A stretch of 64,000 bases of DNA from Thioalkalivibrio sulfidiphilus HL-EbGr7 (GCF_000021985.1 NC_011901.1:1054001-1118000); one strand, 5' to 3'. Positions 25,616-36,687 are shown, counted from the first letter of the stretch. Notes: generated from the letters alone by a model not told the origin. Program-made: numbers and translations.

Positions 25616-27058
25616 ATGACCTTCGAGATCCCAGACTTCATGCCCGTGATCCCCGAGCTGTTCGTGCTCGGGATGGCCTGCGCCATTCTCGTGATCGACC
25701 TGTTCGTGCCCCAGTCGCGCCGGGACATCACCTACGGGCTGTCCCAGTTCACCCTGATCGGCGCGGCAATCCTGACCATCGCCCTGGCGAGCCCCGAGAC
25801 CCGCTTCACCTTCAACGACACCTTCATCGCCGACGGGCTCTCGGACCTGCTCAAGGTGGCGGTGTATCTCATCACCGCGGTGGTGTTCCTGTATTCCCGT
25901 CCCTACCTGCAGGACCGGGACATCTACAAGGGGGAGTACTACGTGCTCGGCCTGTTCGGCGTGCTGGGCATGATGATCATGATCTCCTCCTACAGCTTCC
26001 TGACCCTGTACCTGGGCCTGGAGCTGCTGTCCCTGTCCCTGTACGCCATGGTGGCCTTCAACCGGGATTCCGCCCGGGCCTCCGAGGCGGCCATGAAGTA
26101 CTTCATCCTGGGCGCCATCGCCTCGGGCATGCTGCTCTACGGCATGTCCATCCTCTACGGCATCACCGGCAGCCTGGACATCAAGGAGGTGAGCGATTAC
26201 CTGATCACCTCCGGCGCCGGCCTGAACGTGCCCCTGGTGTTTGCCCTGTCCTTCGTGATCGTGGGCCTGGCCTTCAAGCTGGGCGCCGTGCCGTTCCACA
26301 TGTGGGTGCCCGACGTCTATCACGGCGCGCCCACCTCGGTGACCCTGTTCATCGGCACCGCCCCCAAGCTGGCGGGCCTGGCCATCATCATGCGCCTGCT
26401 GGTGGACGGCCTGGGCCCCCTGCACCACGACTGGCAGGGCATGCTCACCATCCTGGCGGTGCTCTCCCTGGCGGTGGGCAACGTGGTGGCCATCGCCCAG
26501 ACCAACATCAAGCGCATGCTGGCCTACTCGACGATCTCCCACGTGGGCTTCATCCTCATGGGCATCCTGGCCGGGACCCACGAGGGCTACGCCGCGGCGC
26601 TGTTCTACACCCTGGTGTACGCCATCGTGGCCGCCGGCGGCTTCGGCATGATCATCCTGCTGTCCCGCCGGGGCTTCGAGGCGGAGAACCTGGACGACTT
26701 CCGGGGACTGAACGAGCGCAGCCCCTGGTTCGCCTTCATCATGCTGCTGATCATGTTCTCCATGGCCGGCGTGCCGCCCACCGTGGGCTTTTACGCCAAG
26801 CTCGCCGTGCTGCAGGCGGTAGTGCAGGTGGAGATGATCTGGCTGGCCATCTTCGCGGTGATCTTCTCCATCGTCGGCGCCTTCTACTACCTGCGGGCGG
26901 TGAAGATCATGTACTTCGACAAGCCCGAGGACGAATCCCCGCTGCCGAAGGCCCTGGATATGAACGTGGTGCTGAGCATCAACGGTCTGCTGGTCATCGT
27001 ACTGGGGATCTTTCCCGGCCTGCTGATGTCTCTAGCTACCGGAGCCATCAGTTGGTAG
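25616..27058 (+). CDS. nuoN: NADH:quinone oxidoreductase subunit N (antiporter-like)
   Basis: The 480-residue antiporter-like subunit has conserved [20 protein letters not shown] and [20 protein letters not shown]. It is the last canonical complex I gene in the operon. The stop is followed 14 bp later by a DUF2818 gene in the same direction. Confidence 0.98.
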   Translation: MTFEIPDFMPVIPELFVLGMACAILVIDLFVPQSRRDITYGLSQFTLIGAAILTIALASPETRFTFNDTFIADGLSDLLKVAVYLITAVVFLYSRPYLQDRDIYKGEYYVLGLFGVLGMMIMISSYSFLTLYLGLELLSLSLYAMVAFNRDSARASEAAMKYFILGAIASGMLLYGMSILYGITGSLDIKEVSDYLITSGAGLNVPLVFALSFVIVGLAFKLGAVPFHMWVPDVYHGAPTSVTLFIGTAPKLAGLAIIMRLLVDGLGPLHHDWQGMLTILAVLSLAVGNVVAIAQTNIKRMLAYSTISHVGFILMGILAGTHEGYAAALFYTLVYAIVAAGGFGMIILLSRRGFEAENLDDFRGLNERSPWFAFIMLLIMFSMAGVPPTVGFYAKLAVLQAVVQVEMIWLAIFAVIFSIVGAFYYLRAVKIMYFDKPEDESPLPKALDMNVVLSINGLLVIVLGIFPGLLMSLATGAISW

Positions 27059-27072
27059 GGGGAATCTGAATC

Positions 27073-27396
27073 ATGGGTATGAGCGCAACCTGGCTGGTCT
27101 GGGTGTTCTTCGGGCTGGCCTTCGTGGTGGCCAACCTGCCCTGGCTCAGCGAGCGGATCTTCTTCGTCATCGAGCCGAAGCAGGGCGAGAAGGGGCCGGC
27201 CATGCGCCTGCTGGAGTGGTTCGTGCTGTATCTGGTGGTGGGTCTGATCGCCCTGGCCTTCGAACGCCAGGTCACCGGCAGCAACCACCCCCAGGACTGG
27301 GAGTTCTACGCCATCACCCTGTCCCTGTTCACGGTGTTCGCGCTGCCGGGCTTCATCTACCGCTACGACCTGCGCAAGCTGCTGCAGCGGCGCTGA
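27073..27396 (+). CDS. DUF2818-family membrane protein, appended to the nuo operon
   Basis: The 107-residue protein has three predicted hydrophobic helices (about residues 6-25, 45-62 and 76-95). The motif VVANLPWLSERIFFV is characteristic of DUF2818, a family I know mainly as the gene after nuoN in beta- and some gammaproteobacteria. Tight spacing and the same direction imply co-expression with complex I. A role in assembly or stability is plausible but unproven. Confidence 0.85.
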   Translation: MGMSATWLVWVFFGLAFVVANLPWLSERIFFVIEPKQGEKGPAMRLLEWFVLYLVVGLIALAFERQVTGSNHPQDWEFYAITLSLFTVFALPGFIYRYDLRKLLQRR

Positions 27397-27413
27397 GGCA
27401 CTGTCACCCCGCG

Positions 27414-27476
27414 GGTCGGGCTTCAGCCCGACAGCCAGCCCTCAGGGAGGCAGCATCGTCGGGCTGAAGCCCGACC
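27414..27476. repeat. Paired REP-like palindromes after the nuo operon
   Basis: Two 19-base palindromic units (27414-27432 and 27458-27476), built around GTCGGGCTTCAGCCCGAC and GTCGGGCTGAAGCCCGAC, stand in inverted orientation 25 bp apart. They lie between the operon end and the initiator tRNA. REP-like units of this form are common in gammaproteobacteria and may protect the 3' end of the nuo mRNA. Confidence 0.75.
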
Positions 27477-27562
27477 CTACGGGCCTGTTTCGGGGGCGTG
27501 CCCCGCTCCCGAAGTTGCACTTGAAATCCGAAGCGCAAGTGACTATAGTATGCAACCTCTGA

Positions 27563-27639
27563 TGCGGGGTGGAGCAGTCTGGCAGCTCGTCGGGCTCATA
27601 ACCCGAAGGTCGCAGGTTCAAATCCTGCCCCCGCTACCA
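27563..27639 (+). tRNA. Initiator tRNA-fMet (anticodon CAT)
   Basis: The 77-nt tRNA has anticodon loop CTCATAA flanked by three consecutive G-C pairs (GGG/CCC), the initiator hallmark. The T-arm is GGTTCAAATCC and CCA is encoded. Position 1 is unpaired with position 72, as in initiators, but the mismatch is T-T instead of the E. coli C-A. It precedes rimP, the conserved metY position. Confidence 0.95.
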
Positions 27640-27650
27640 AGGACTTAGAA

Positions 27651-27673
27651 AAGGCCCCATCAGGGGCCTTTTT
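27651..27673 (+). terminator. Rho-independent terminator after tRNA-fMet
   Basis: An eight-base-pair stem AAGGCCCC/GGGGCCTT with a four-base loop is followed by TTT, starting 11 bp after the tRNA CCA end. Confidence 0.8.
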
Positions 27674-27731
27674 GTTACCGGGTCCCGGCAGGCGGTCGCC
27701 GGGAATCCGATCAATGCCTGGGTATTTCGAC

Positions 27732-27753
27732 AAGGGCCGCGTGCCCTTTTTTT
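27732..27753 (+). terminator. Second terminator-like hairpin just upstream of rimP
   Basis: The stem AAGGGC/GCCCTT with a five-base loop runs into seven T residues, ending 14 bp before the rimP start. It could be a back-up terminator for the tRNA or an attenuator in the rimP-nusA-infB leader. NusA is known to autoregulate this operon in E. coli. Confidence 0.55.
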
Positions 27754-27767
27754 GTGGGTGGTGAACG

Positions 27768-28250
27768 GTGGCGGATTCGGATTCCTTGCAGCTCAAGGCC
27801 CTGCTGGAGCCCCTGGTGACCCGCATGGGCTACCAGCTCTGGGGCATGGAGTTTCGTGTCGCCAAGCACAGCGCCCTGCTGCGTCTGTTCATCGACAGCG
27901 AACAGGGCATCACCCTGGACGACTGCACCGAGGTGAGCCGCCAGGTGAGCGCCCTGATGGATGTGGAAGACCCCATCCAGGTGCCCTATACCCTGGAGGT
28001 GTCCTCCCCCGGCGTGGATCGGCCCCTGTTCGAGGCCGGCCAGTACGCTCGCTACGTGGGCGAGCAGGTGCGGGTGCGTACCCAGTGGCCCATTGACGGT
28101 CAGCGCAACTTCGCCGGTGCGATCGTCTCGGCGGATGAGGACTCGGTGACCCTGGACGTGGACGGCCGCGAGGTGCGGCTGCCCCTGGAGGCCATTGCCC
28201 GGGGTCGGCTCAAGGGCACCCTGCCGCCGGCGACCCAGGTCGAGGAATAG
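27768..28250 (+). CDS. rimP: Ribosome maturation factor RimP
   Basis: The 160-residue two-domain protein is needed for 30S subunit maturation. Family segments LRLFIDSEQGITLDDCTEVSR (near residues 36-56) and VSSPGVDRPLFEAG (near 77-90) are clear. The SH3-like C-terminal domain follows. The start is GTG at 27768 with only a weak ribosome-binding site. It heads the rimP-nusA-infB-rbfA-truB-rpsO-pnp cluster. Confidence 0.95.
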   Translation: MADSDSLQLKALLEPLVTRMGYQLWGMEFRVAKHSALLRLFIDSEQGITLDDCTEVSRQVSALMDVEDPIQVPYTLEVSSPGVDRPLFEAGQYARYVGEQVRVRTQWPIDGQRNFAGAIVSADEDSVTLDVDGREVRLPLEAIARGRLKGTLPPATQVEE

Positions 28251-28368
28251 GGCGCAGACAGCTTATTTGACGTCCGGTGCGGTTATGCGCCGGGTGGAGA
28301 TCGAGGATTGAGTCGCCGGAACGGCCTGCCAGCCCCCGGGGGTCGTTCGGTTTACTGGAGATGCAGTT

Positions 28369-29874
28369 ATGAACAAAGAGATCCTGATGGTGGTGGACGC
28401 CGTTTCCAACGAGAAGGGCGTCGAGAAGGAAGTGATCTTTGAGGCCATCGAGGCCGCGCTCGGCTCCGCCACGCGCAAGAAGCACGGCGGCGAGATCGAC
28501 GTGCGCGTCAGCATCCACCGGGAGACCGGCGACTACGAGACCTTCCGCCGCTGGCTGGTGGTGGACGACGAGGACCCGGAATTCGAGAGCCCGGAGCGCC
28601 AGAAGCTGCTGTCCTACGCGCACCAGACCCATCCCGACATCCAGGTGGGCGAGTACATCGAGGAGCCCATGGAATCCGTGGACTTCGGACGCATCGCCGC
28701 CCAGACCGCCAAGCAGGTGATCGTGCAGAAGGTGCGCGAGGCCGAGCGTGCCAAGGTGGTCGAAGAGTTCAGACACCGGGTCGGCGAGCTGGTGATGGGC
28801 GTGGTCAAGCGCACCGAGCGCAGCGGCGTGTTCCTGGACCTGGGCGGCAATGCCGAGGCCTTCATCCCCCGCGAGGAGATGATCCCCCGGGAGACGGTGC
28901 GCCCCAACGATCGCCTGCGCGGTTACCTCAAGGAGGTGCGTTCCGAGCCCCGCGGCCCGCAGCTGTTCGTCAGCCGCACGGCGCCGGAATTCCTCATCGA
29001 GATGTTCAAGCTGGAAGTGCCCGAGGTGGGCCAGGGCCTGATCGACATCATGGGCGCCGCCCGTGACCCGGGTCTTCGCGCCAAGATCGCGGTGCGTTCC
29101 AATGATTCGCGCCTGGATCCCGTGGGCGCCTGCGTGGGCATGCGCGGTTCCCGGGTGCAGTCGGTGTCCAACGAGCTGGCCGGCGAGCGCGTCGACATCA
29201 TTCTCTGGGACGATAACCCGGCCCAGTTCGTGATCAATGCCATGTCGCCCGCCGAGGTGCTGTCCATCGTCATGGACGAGGACCGCCACAGCATGGACAT
29301 CGCCGTGGCCGAGGAGAAGCTCTCCCAGGCCATCGGGCGGGGCGGGCAGAACATCCGCCTGGCCTCCCAGCTCACCGGTTGGGAACTGAACGTGATGAAC
29401 GAGGCCCAGGCCGCCGAGAAGAGCGAGGCCGAGGCCGCCGAGCTGCAGCGCATGTTCATGGAGAACCTGGACGTGGACGAGGAGGTCGCCGCCATCCTGG
29501 TCCAGGAAGGTTTCTCCAGCATCGAGGAAGTGGCCTACGTGCCCACCTCGGAGATCATGCAGATCGAGGAGTTCGACGAGGAGATCGTCGAGGAGCTGCG
29601 TGCCCGTGCCCGGGACGCCCTGCTCACCAAGGCCATCGCTACGGAGGAACAGGGTGGCGGTGAGCCCGCCGAGGACCTGCTCAACATGGAGGGCATGGAC
29701 CGGGATCTGGCCTTCAAGCTGGCTGCCAAGGGCATCTGCACCATGGAAGATCTGGCCGAGCAGGCCGTGGACGACCTGGTGGAGATCTCCGGTCTGGACG
29801 CCGAGAAGGCCGGCGAGCTGATCATGACCGCCCGGGCGCCCTGGTTCGCGGAGGATGCGGGCGAGGCCAAGTAA
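28369..29874 (+). CDS. nusA: Transcription termination/antitermination factor NusA
   Basis: The 501-residue protein binds RNA polymerase and modulates pausing, termination and antitermination. In order it has the N-terminal polymerase-binding domain (1-130), an S1 domain (about 135-200), two KH domains ([15 protein letters not shown] near 247 and [16 protein letters not shown] near 318), and two C-terminal acidic repeats as in E. coli. The length matches. An 118-bp gap from rimP contains no gene. Confidence 0.98.
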   Translation: MNKEILMVVDAVSNEKGVEKEVIFEAIEAALGSATRKKHGGEIDVRVSIHRETGDYETFRRWLVVDDEDPEFESPERQKLLSYAHQTHPDIQVGEYIEEPMESVDFGRIAAQTAKQVIVQKVREAERAKVVEEFRHRVGELVMGVVKRTERSGVFLDLGGNAEAFIPREEMIPRETVRPNDRLRGYLKEVRSEPRGPQLFVSRTAPEFLIEMFKLEVPEVGQGLIDIMGAARDPGLRAKIAVRSNDSRLDPVGACVGMRGSRVQSVSNELAGERVDIILWDDNPAQFVINAMSPAEVLSIVMDEDRHSMDIAVAEEKLSQAIGRGGQNIRLASQLTGWELNVMNEAQAAEKSEAEAAELQRMFMENLDVDEEVAAILVQEGFSSIEEVAYVPTSEIMQIEEFDEEIVEELRARARDALLTKAIATEEQGGGEPAEDLLNMEGMDRDLAFKLAAKGICTMEDLAEQAVDDLVEISGLDAEKAGELIMTARAPWFAEDAGEAK

Positions 29875-30056
29875 TTCAGCGCGTCATGACGCCCGCAGCG
29901 GCGTCGCCGACGCAGGCGCCCGCAGGGGCGCAAGGCAAGATCGATACGGCGCCAGGACGGGCCCGGGTCGCGACGGTCATACCGGAAGGGATGGTGCGGA
30001 GCGCGATGAGGGGCCTGAACGGGGCCGAGACAGCAAGTTAGCGGAGGTGATGGTTT

Positions 30057-32618
30057 ATGACCGATGTAACGGTTAAACAGTTGTCCGAGGTGGTGGGCAC
30101 CCCGGTTGAGCGGCTGATCGAGCAGCTCGGCGAGGCGGGTGTGAGCGTCTCCGATGCGGATCAGACTGTCACCGAGGAACAGAAACTCAAGCTCCTGGAG
30201 CACCTGCGCAAGAGCCACGGCAAGTCGTCGGCCGCCGGCGAGGGCAAGAAGATCACCCTGCGGCGCAAGAGCACCACGGAGTTGCGGGTCACCGGCTCAC
30301 AGGGTCGCGCCAAGACCGTGAGCGTTGAGGTGCGCAAGCGCCGCACCTACGTCAAGCGCGACGAGGCCGAGGTCGCCGCTCCCGTTGAGGAGGCCGCCCC
30401 GGCCCCGGTGCTGGAGAGCAAGGCCGCGCAGATCGCCAAGCAGGTGGAAGAAGAACGCAAGGCCGCCATGGACGCCTCACGCAGGGCCGATGAGGAGCGC
30501 AAGGCCGCCGAGGCCGCCCGCAAGGCCGAGCAGGAACGCAAGGCCGCCGAGGAGGCTGCCCGCCTGGAGGCCGAGGAGGCCGCCCGCCGCGAGGCCGAAG
30601 AGGCCGCCCGGGCCGCCGAACCCGAGACCGTCGCCGAGGCCGTGGAGGCCGCTGTCGCCCCGCCGCCCTCCGATGCCGCCCGTCCCGCCCGCCGCCGTCG
30701 CGGTCCCAAGGAGCGCGAGGACGAGAAGGGCGGTCGTCGCGAGGAACTGCACGTGGCCAGCGACAAGCGTGGCCGGCGCAAGGGCAAGGGCAAGGGCGCC
30801 ACGCGCGTCGCCGCGGCCGCCGTGGCAAGCAAGCATGGTTTCGAGCGCCCCACCGCACCGGTGGTGCGCGAGGTGGCCCTGCCTGAAACCCTCACCGTGG
30901 GCGAACTGGCGCAGAAGCTCGCCATCAAGGCCCCGGAACTGATCAAGTCCCTGATGGGCATGGGCGTCATGGCCACCATCAACCAGGCCATCGACCGGGA
31001 TACCGCCACCCTGGTGGTGGAGGAACTGGGCCACGTGGCTGTGCCCATGCAGGTGGAGGACCTGGACGAGGAACTGGCCGTGGCCACTGCCGAGCCGGTG
31101 GGCGAGCTCAAGCCCCGTCCGCCGGTGGTCACCATCATGGGTCACGTGGACCATGGCAAGACCTCGCTGCTGGACTACATCCGCTCCTCGCGGGTGGCCT
31201 CCGGCGAGGCCGGCGGCATCACCCAGCACATCGGTGCCTACCACGTGCAGACCAACCGGGGCGGCATCACCTTCCTGGACACCCCGGGCCACGCGGCCTT
31301 TACCGCCATGCGTGCCCGCGGCGCCAAGGTGACCGACATCGTCATCCTGGTGGTCTCCGCCGATGACGGCGTGATGCCCCAGACCATCGAGGCCGTGCAG
31401 CATGCCAAGGCCGCCGGCGTGCCCATGGTCGTGGCGGTGAACAAGATCGACAAGCCCGAGGCCGATCCGGACCGGGTCAAGAACGAACTGTCCGTTCACC
31501 AGGTCATCCCCGAGGAGTGGGGTGGCGACACCCAGTTCATCCACGTCTCCGCCCTCAAGGGCACCGGCGTGGAAGACCTGCTGGAGGCCGTCAACCTGCA
31601 GGCCGAGGTGATGGAGCTGAAGGCCCCCGTTGAAGGCCCCGCCGCGGGCGTGGTGATCGAGTCCCGCCTGGACAAGGGCCGCGGCCCCGTGGCCACGGTG
31701 CTGGTGCAGCGCGGCACCCTGAACAAGGGCGACGTGATCCTTACCGGCCAGGAGTTCGGCCGGGTGCGCGCCATGTTCGACGAGAACGGCAAGCCGGTGA
31801 AGTCCGCCGGTCCGTCCATGCCCGTGGAGGTGCTGGGCCTGTCCGGCACCCCCAATGCCGGCGATGACGTGCTGGTGCTGGAAGACGAGCGCAAGGCCCG
31901 CGAAGTGGCCCTGTTCCGCCAGGGCAAGTTCCGCGAGTCCAAGCTGGCCACCCAGCAGGCCGCCAAGCTGGAGAACCTGTTCAGCCAGATGCAGGAAGGC
32001 CAGGTGGGTACCGTCAACATCCTGCTCAAGGCGGATGTGCAGGGCAGCGCCGAGGCCATCCGCGACGCCCTGGAGAAGCTCTCCACCGACGAGGTGAAGG
32101 TGAAGATCATTGCCGCCGGCGTGGGCGGTATCACCGAGTCCGACATCAACCTGGCCAAGGCCTCCGAGGCCATCGTTATCGGCTTCAACGTGCGAGCCGA
32201 TGCCGGTGCCCGCAAGGCCGTGGCGGAGCAGGAAGTGGATCTGCGCTACTACAGCGTGATCTACGAGGCCATCGACGACGTGCGCCAGGCCCTGACCGGT
32301 CTGCTGTCGCCGGAGATGCGCGAGGAGATCATCGGTCTCGCCCAGGTGAAGGACGTGTTCAAGTCCTCCCAGTTCGGCGCGGTGGCCGGCTGCCTGGTGG
32401 TGGAAGGCACCATCAAGCGCGGCAATCCGATCCGCGTGCTGCGCAACAACGTGGTTATCTACGAGGGCGAGCTGGAATCCCTGCGCCGCTTCAAGGACGA
32501 CGTCAACGAGGTGCGCGCCGGTACCGACTGCGGTATCGCGGTGAAGAACTACAATGACGTGAAGCCGGGCGACCAGATCGAGGTCTACCAGCGCGTCGAG
32601 GTGGCCCGCACCCTGTAA
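30057..32618 (+). CDS. infB: Translation initiation factor IF-2
   Basis: The 853-residue GTPase brings initiator tRNA to the 30S subunit. There is an IF2-N domain at 1-50, then a long Ala/Glu/Arg-rich charged helix (about 120-210) and a second IF2-N module near 285. The G domain has GHVDHGKTS (362-370), DTPGHAAF and NKID, and domains II-IV follow. The start at 30057 has a strong GGAGGTGA at 30043-30050. The 182 bp between nusA and infB hold no credible gene. Internal starts producing shorter IF-2 forms are known in E. coli but not determined here. Confidence 0.98.
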
Positions 32619-32651
32619 GGCGGTCCGCCGCCCTGCAGGGGGTCATGTCCT

Positions 32652-33041
32652 ATGCCCAGAGACTTTTCCAGAACCGAGCGGGTGGGTGACCAGATCCAGC
32701 GTGAGCTGGCCGAACTGATCCGCATGGAGCTCAAGGACCCCCGGGTGGGCATGGTGACGCTCGCGGGCGTCGAGGTCAGCCGCGACCTGGCCCACGCCAA
32801 GGTGTGGTTCACGGTGCTGGGCAGTGAGCAGCAGATCGCTGACACCACCGAGGGCCTGCAGCGCGCCGCCGGTTTCCTGCGCCGGGAACTGGGTCGACGC
32901 ATGCGTCTGCGCACCGTGCCCCATCTGCACTTCCAGTACGACGACACCCAGGAAAAAGGTGCGCGCCTGTCCGCGCTCATCGACAAGGCCGTGGCCGAGG
33001 ATCGCGCCCAGCATCCGGACGACGACGAAGATCGGTCATAA
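32652..33041 (+). CDS. rbfA: Ribosome-binding factor A
   Basis: The 129-residue KH-fold protein binds the 30S subunit and is required for 16S 5'-end maturation and cold growth. Typical segments are RVGDQIQRELAELI and LRTVPHLHFQYDDTQEKGARLS. The ATG at 32652 follows an AGGGGGT ribosome-binding site. A nested palindromic element separates it from truB. Confidence 0.96.
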   Translation: MPRDFSRTERVGDQIQRELAELIRMELKDPRVGMVTLAGVEVSRDLAHAKVWFTVLGSEQQIADTTEGLQRAAGFLRRELGRRMRLRTVPHLHFQYDDTQEKGARLSALIDKAVAEDRAQHPDDDEDRS

Positions 33042-33047
33042 ACGTCC

Positions 33048-33194
33048 GCCGCAGAGGCGCGGAGACGCAGAGAAAAAAGATCGGACAGGATTTACATGAT
33101 TAACAGGATTCAAAAAGCGGTGTAGTGACCCTGGTGTTGAATCCCGTTAATCATGTAAATCCTGTCAAAAAGCATTTCTCCGCGCCTCTGCGGC
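33048..33194. repeat. Nested palindromic element between rbfA and truB
   Basis: The outer arms 33048-33065 and 33177-33194 are perfect 18-bp inverted repeats containing CCGCAGAGGCGCGGAGA. The inner arms 33084-33110 and 33140-33166 match at 26 of 27 positions and are built from repeated ACAGGATT/ACATGATT words. The whole folds into one stem of about 147 nt around a centre containing AAAGCGGTG. It belongs to the same family as 41981-42146. No coding capacity. Confidence 0.8.
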
Positions 33195-33218
33195 AAATCC
33201 TCCAGGCCTGAGCACCGA

Positions 33219-34142
33219 ATGAACAAACCCAAGATCCAGCGCCGGGACGTGCATGGCATCGTGTTGCTGGACAAGCCCCAGGGCTACAGTTCCAACCAGG
33301 CCCTGCAGCGGGTGAAGTATCTGTTCCGGGCGCGCAAGGCGGGTCATACCGGCAGCCTGGATCCGCTGGCCACCGGCCTGCTGCCCCTGTGCTTCGGCGA
33401 GGCCACCAAGGTGTCGGGCTTCCTGCTGGACGCGGACAAGCATTACCGCACCCGTTGCCGCCTGGGACAGACCACCGACACCGCCGATGCCGAGGGCCAG
33501 GTGCTGGCGACCCGGCCGGTGCCGGCCCTGGACGAGGCGCTGATCGAGGCCGCCCTGGCCCCGTTCCGCGGCCCCATCCACCAGGTGCCGCCCATGTACT
33601 CGGCGCTCAAGCACCAGGGGCAACGGCTCTACGAACTGGCCCGTAAGGGCGAGGAAGTGGAGCGCAAGGCCCGGGATGTCACCATCCATGCCCTGAGCTG
33701 CCTGGGATTCACGGCGGACACCCTGGAGCTGGACGTGCACTGTTCCAAGGGCACCTACATCCGCACCCTGGTGGAGGACATCGGCGAGCGGCTCGGCTGT
33801 GGTGCCCACGTGATCGAGTTGCGCCGTCTGGGGCTCGGGCCCTTCGAGGCCCCGGCCATGGTCACCCTGGAGGAGATTGAGGCCCGCGCGGAGCAGGGCG
33901 AGGCGGCCCTGGATGCCCTGCTGGCCCCCATCGACAGCGCGCTCACCCAGTGGCCGGCGGTGCGCCTGGACCGGGACAGCGCCTATTACCTTCGCCAGGG
34001 TCAGGCGGTGTTCGTGCCCGGCGCGCCGACCCGGGGCATGGTGCGGGTCTATGGCCCGGGGGAGACCTTCCTGGCCATGGGCGAGATCCTGGACGATGGC
34101 CGGGTGGCCCCCCGGCGTCTGATGATGATGGGGCAGGCCTGA
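33219..34142 (+). CDS. truB: tRNA pseudouridine(55) synthase
   Basis: The 307-residue enzyme makes pseudouridine 55 in the T-loop of tRNAs. The active-site motif [14 protein letters not shown] carries the catalytic Asp at residue 48. Other family segments are [10 protein letters not shown] at the N-terminus and [15 protein letters not shown] near 176. A C-terminal PUA-like domain ends the protein. The length is normal. Confidence 0.97.
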   Translation: MNKPKIQRRDVHGIVLLDKPQGYSSNQALQRVKYLFRARKAGHTGSLDPLATGLLPLCFGEATKVSGFLLDADKHYRTRCRLGQTTDTADAEGQVLATRPVPALDEALIEAALAPFRGPIHQVPPMYSALKHQGQRLYELARKGEEVERKARDVTIHALSCLGFTADTLELDVHCSKGTYIRTLVEDIGERLGCGAHVIELRRLGLGPFEAPAMVTLEEIEARAEQGEAALDALLAPIDSALTQWPAVRLDRDSAYYLRQGQAVFVPGAPTRGMVRVYGPGETFLAMGEILDDGRVAPRRLMMMGQA

Positions 34143-34281
34143 CAGGCAGGATGGACAGCACCCTGTACCCCTTGCAAATCCGGCCAATGCCTATTCCATC
34201 GGCCCCCCGGCGTGATAGAATTGCCGACCTTTACCATAAGCACAGCCTTCTCGAGAGAGTTTTTCAGGAGTAAATGAAGTC

Positions 34282-34551
34282 ATGTCTCTGAATGCCGAAA
34301 CCAAGGCCGGTATTGTTGAAAAGTACCGCCGCGACCCCTCCGACACCGGTTCCCCTGAAGTCCAGGTGGCACTGCTGTCCGCCCGCATCGATCACCTGAT
34401 GGGGCACTTCGCCAGCCACAAGAAGGATCACCATTCCCGCCGTGGTCTGCTGAAGATGGTCAACCAGCGCCGCAAGCTGCTGGACTACCTGAAGTCCCAG
34501 GATCAGCAGCGCTACCAGGACCTGGTCAGCAGCCTGGGTCTGCGTCGCTAA
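34282..34551 (+). CDS. rpsO: 30S ribosomal protein S15
   Basis: The 89-residue four-helix protein binds the central domain of 16S rRNA. Conserved segments are [16 protein letters not shown] and [26 protein letters not shown]. The ATG follows a CAGGAG ribosome-binding site. Its 139-bp upstream region is AT-richer than its surroundings and probably has a promoter, but I could not settle on one. pnp begins 30 bp downstream. Confidence 0.98.
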   Translation: MSLNAETKAGIVEKYRRDPSDTGSPEVQVALLSARIDHLMGHFASHKKDHHSRRGLLKMVNQRRKLLDYLKSQDQQRYQDLVSSLGLRR

Positions 34552-34581
34552 AAAACACTAGAAGAAACACCGGGAGTCGCC

Positions 34582-36663
34582 GTGACAGCCATCAAGAAGT
34601 CCTTCCAGTACGGTCAGCATACCGTCACCTTCGAAACCGGAGAGATTGCGCGCCAGGCCAGCGGCGCGGTCCTGGTCAACATGGCCGACACCGTGGTGCT
34701 GGTCACCGCCGTGGGTCTGAAGGACGTGGCGCAGGGCCGGGACTTCTTCCCGCTGACGGTGAACTACCAGGAACGCACCTATGCCGCGGGTCGCATCCCC
34801 GGCGGGTTCTTCAAGCGTGAGGGTCGTCCCACCGAGAAGGAGACCCTGACCTCCCGGCTGATCGACCGTCCTATCCGGCCGCTGTTCCCGAAGGGCTTCA
34901 TGAACGAGGTGCAGGTCATCGCCACGGTGATGTCCATGAACCCCGAGGTGGATCCCGACGTCCCGGCCATGCTGGGCGCCTCCGCTGCCCTGGCCCTGTC
35001 CGGCCTGCCCTTCAAGGGCCCCATCGGTGCCGCCCGCGTGGGTTACCTGAATGGCGCCTACGTGCTCAATCCGAGCATGTCCGAACTCAAGCACTCCGAT
35101 CTGGACCTGGTGGTCGCCGGCACCGAGAAGGCCGTGCTCATGGTGGAGTCCGAGGCGAAGCTGCTCTCCGAGGAGGTCATGCTGGGCGCGGTGATGTACG
35201 GCCATGAGCAGATGCAGGCCGCCATCAAGGTGATCAACGAACTGGCCGCCGAGGCCGGCAAGCCCGCCTGGGACTGGGTCGCGCCGGAAGAGAACGTGGC
35301 GCTCAAGGAAGCCGTGGCCGCCGCCTGCGAGGCGGAGCTGACCGCCGCCTACCAGATCGCCGAGAAGCAGGCCCGTAACCAGCAGGTCAACGCCCTGCGC
35401 GATGCCGTGGTCGCCAAGCTGGCCACCGGCGAGGAGGGCGCGCCCTCCGCCGAGAAGGTCAAGGGTGCCTTCGGCGCCCTGGAAAAACGCATCGTGCGCA
35501 GCCGGGTGCTCAAGGGCGAGCCCCGCATCGACGGACGCGACACCCGCACCGTGCGCCCGATCACCGTCAAGACCGGCGTGCTGCCGCGCACCCATGGTTC
35601 CGCCCTGTTCACCCGTGGCGAGACCCAGGCCATCGTGGTGGCCACCCTGGGCACGGATCGCGATGCCCAGCTGATCGAGGCCATCGAGGGTGAGCGCCGC
35701 GAGCGATTCATGCTGCACTACAACTTCCCCCCCTTCTGCACCGGTGAGACCGGCATGGTGGGTTCGCCCAAGCGCCGCGAGATCGGTCACGGCCGTCTGG
35801 CCAAGCGCGGTGTGCAGGCCGTGATGCCCGGCGAGGCGGAATGCCCCTACGTGCTGCGCGTGGTCTCCGAGATCACCGAGTCCAACGGTTCCAGCTCCAT
35901 GGCCTCCGTGTGCGGCACCAGCCTGGCCCTGATGGACGCCGGCGTGCCCCTGAAGGCCCCCGTGGCCGGTATCGCCATGGGCCTGATCAAGGAAGGCGAC
36001 GCCTTCGCCGTGATCTCCGACATCCTGGGTGACGAGGATCACCTGGGCGACATGGACTTCAAGGTGGCCGGCAGCAAGGACGGTGTGTCCGCCCTGCAGA
36101 TGGACATCAAGATCGATGGTATCACCCGCGAGATCATGGAAAAGGCCCTGGCCCAGGCGAAGGAAGGCCGTCTGCACATCCTGGAAAAGATGAACGCGGT
36201 GCTCAGCGAGCCCCGCACGGAGGTGTCCGCCTACGCGCCGCGCTTCACCACCCTCAAGATCCATCCGGACAAGATCCGCGACGTGATCGGCAAGGGCGGC
36301 GCCACGATCCGCGCCCTGACCGAAGAGACCGGCACCAGCATCGATATCTCCGACGACGGTACCGTGAAGATCGCCTCCGTGGACAAGGCCGCCGGTGATG
36401 AGGCCCGCCGCCGCATCGAGGAGCTCACCGCCGACGTGGAAGTGGGCCGCATCTACGAGGGCCGCGTGGTCAAGATCATGGACTTCGGCGCCTTCGTCAC
36501 CATCCTGCCCGGCCGCGACGGTCTGGTGCACATCTCCCAGATCTCCGAAGAGCGGGTGGAGAGTGTCTCCGACCGCCTGACCGAGGGGGATCTGGTGAAG
36601 GTGAAGGTGCTGGAAGTGGATAAGCAGGGGCGTATTCGTCTCAGCATGAAGGAAGTTGGCTGA
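34582..36663 (+). CDS. pnp: Polyribonucleotide nucleotidyltransferase
   Basis: The 693-residue phosphorolytic 3'-5' exoribonuclease is a component of the RNA degradosome. Two RNase PH domains flank an all-alpha linker. A KH domain follows ([18 protein letters not shown] near residue 566), and then an S1 domain ([18 protein letters not shown] near 622). The start is GTG at 34582 with GGGAG upstream. A strong terminator closes the cluster. Confidence 0.98.
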   Translation: MTAIKKSFQYGQHTVTFETGEIARQASGAVLVNMADTVVLVTAVGLKDVAQGRDFFPLTVNYQERTYAAGRIPGGFFKREGRPTEKETLTSRLIDRPIRPLFPKGFMNEVQVIATVMSMNPEVDPDVPAMLGASAALALSGLPFKGPIGAARVGYLNGAYVLNPSMSELKHSDLDLVVAGTEKAVLMVESEAKLLSEEVMLGAVMYGHEQMQAAIKVINELAAEAGKPAWDWVAPEENVALKEAVAAACEAELTAAYQIAEKQARNQQVNALRDAVVAKLATGEEGAPSAEKVKGAFGALEKRIVRSRVLKGEPRIDGRDTRTVRPITVKTGVLPRTHGSALFTRGETQAIVVATLGTDRDAQLIEAIEGERRERFMLHYNFPPFCTGETGMVGSPKRREIGHGRLAKRGVQAVMPGEAECPYVLRVVSEITESNGSSSMASVCGTSLALMDAGVPLKAPVAGIAMGLIKEGDAFAVISDILGDEDHLGDMDFKVAGSKDGVSALQMDIKIDGITREIMEKALAQAKEGRLHILEKMNAVLSEPRTEVSAYAPRFTTLKIHPDKIRDVIGKGGATIRALTEETGTSIDISDDGTVKIASVDKAAGDEARRRIEELTADVEVGRIYEGRVVKIMDFGAFVTILPGRDGLVHISQISEERVESVSDRLTEGDLVKVKVLEVDKQGRIRLSMKEVG

Positions 36664-36687
36664 GGGGTTGATCTCTGAAGTTGTGTG

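Noticed and set aside
29875-30056. Small open frame in the nusA-infB gap
   Set aside because: The translation is Arg/Gly-rich junk, it runs into infB in another frame, and there is no ribosome-binding site.
34160-34281. Promoter and autoregulatory pseudoknot upstream of rpsO
   Set aside because: A TAGAAT-like -10 is present, but no -35 lies at acceptable spacing, and the E. coli pseudoknot could not be recognised by eye.
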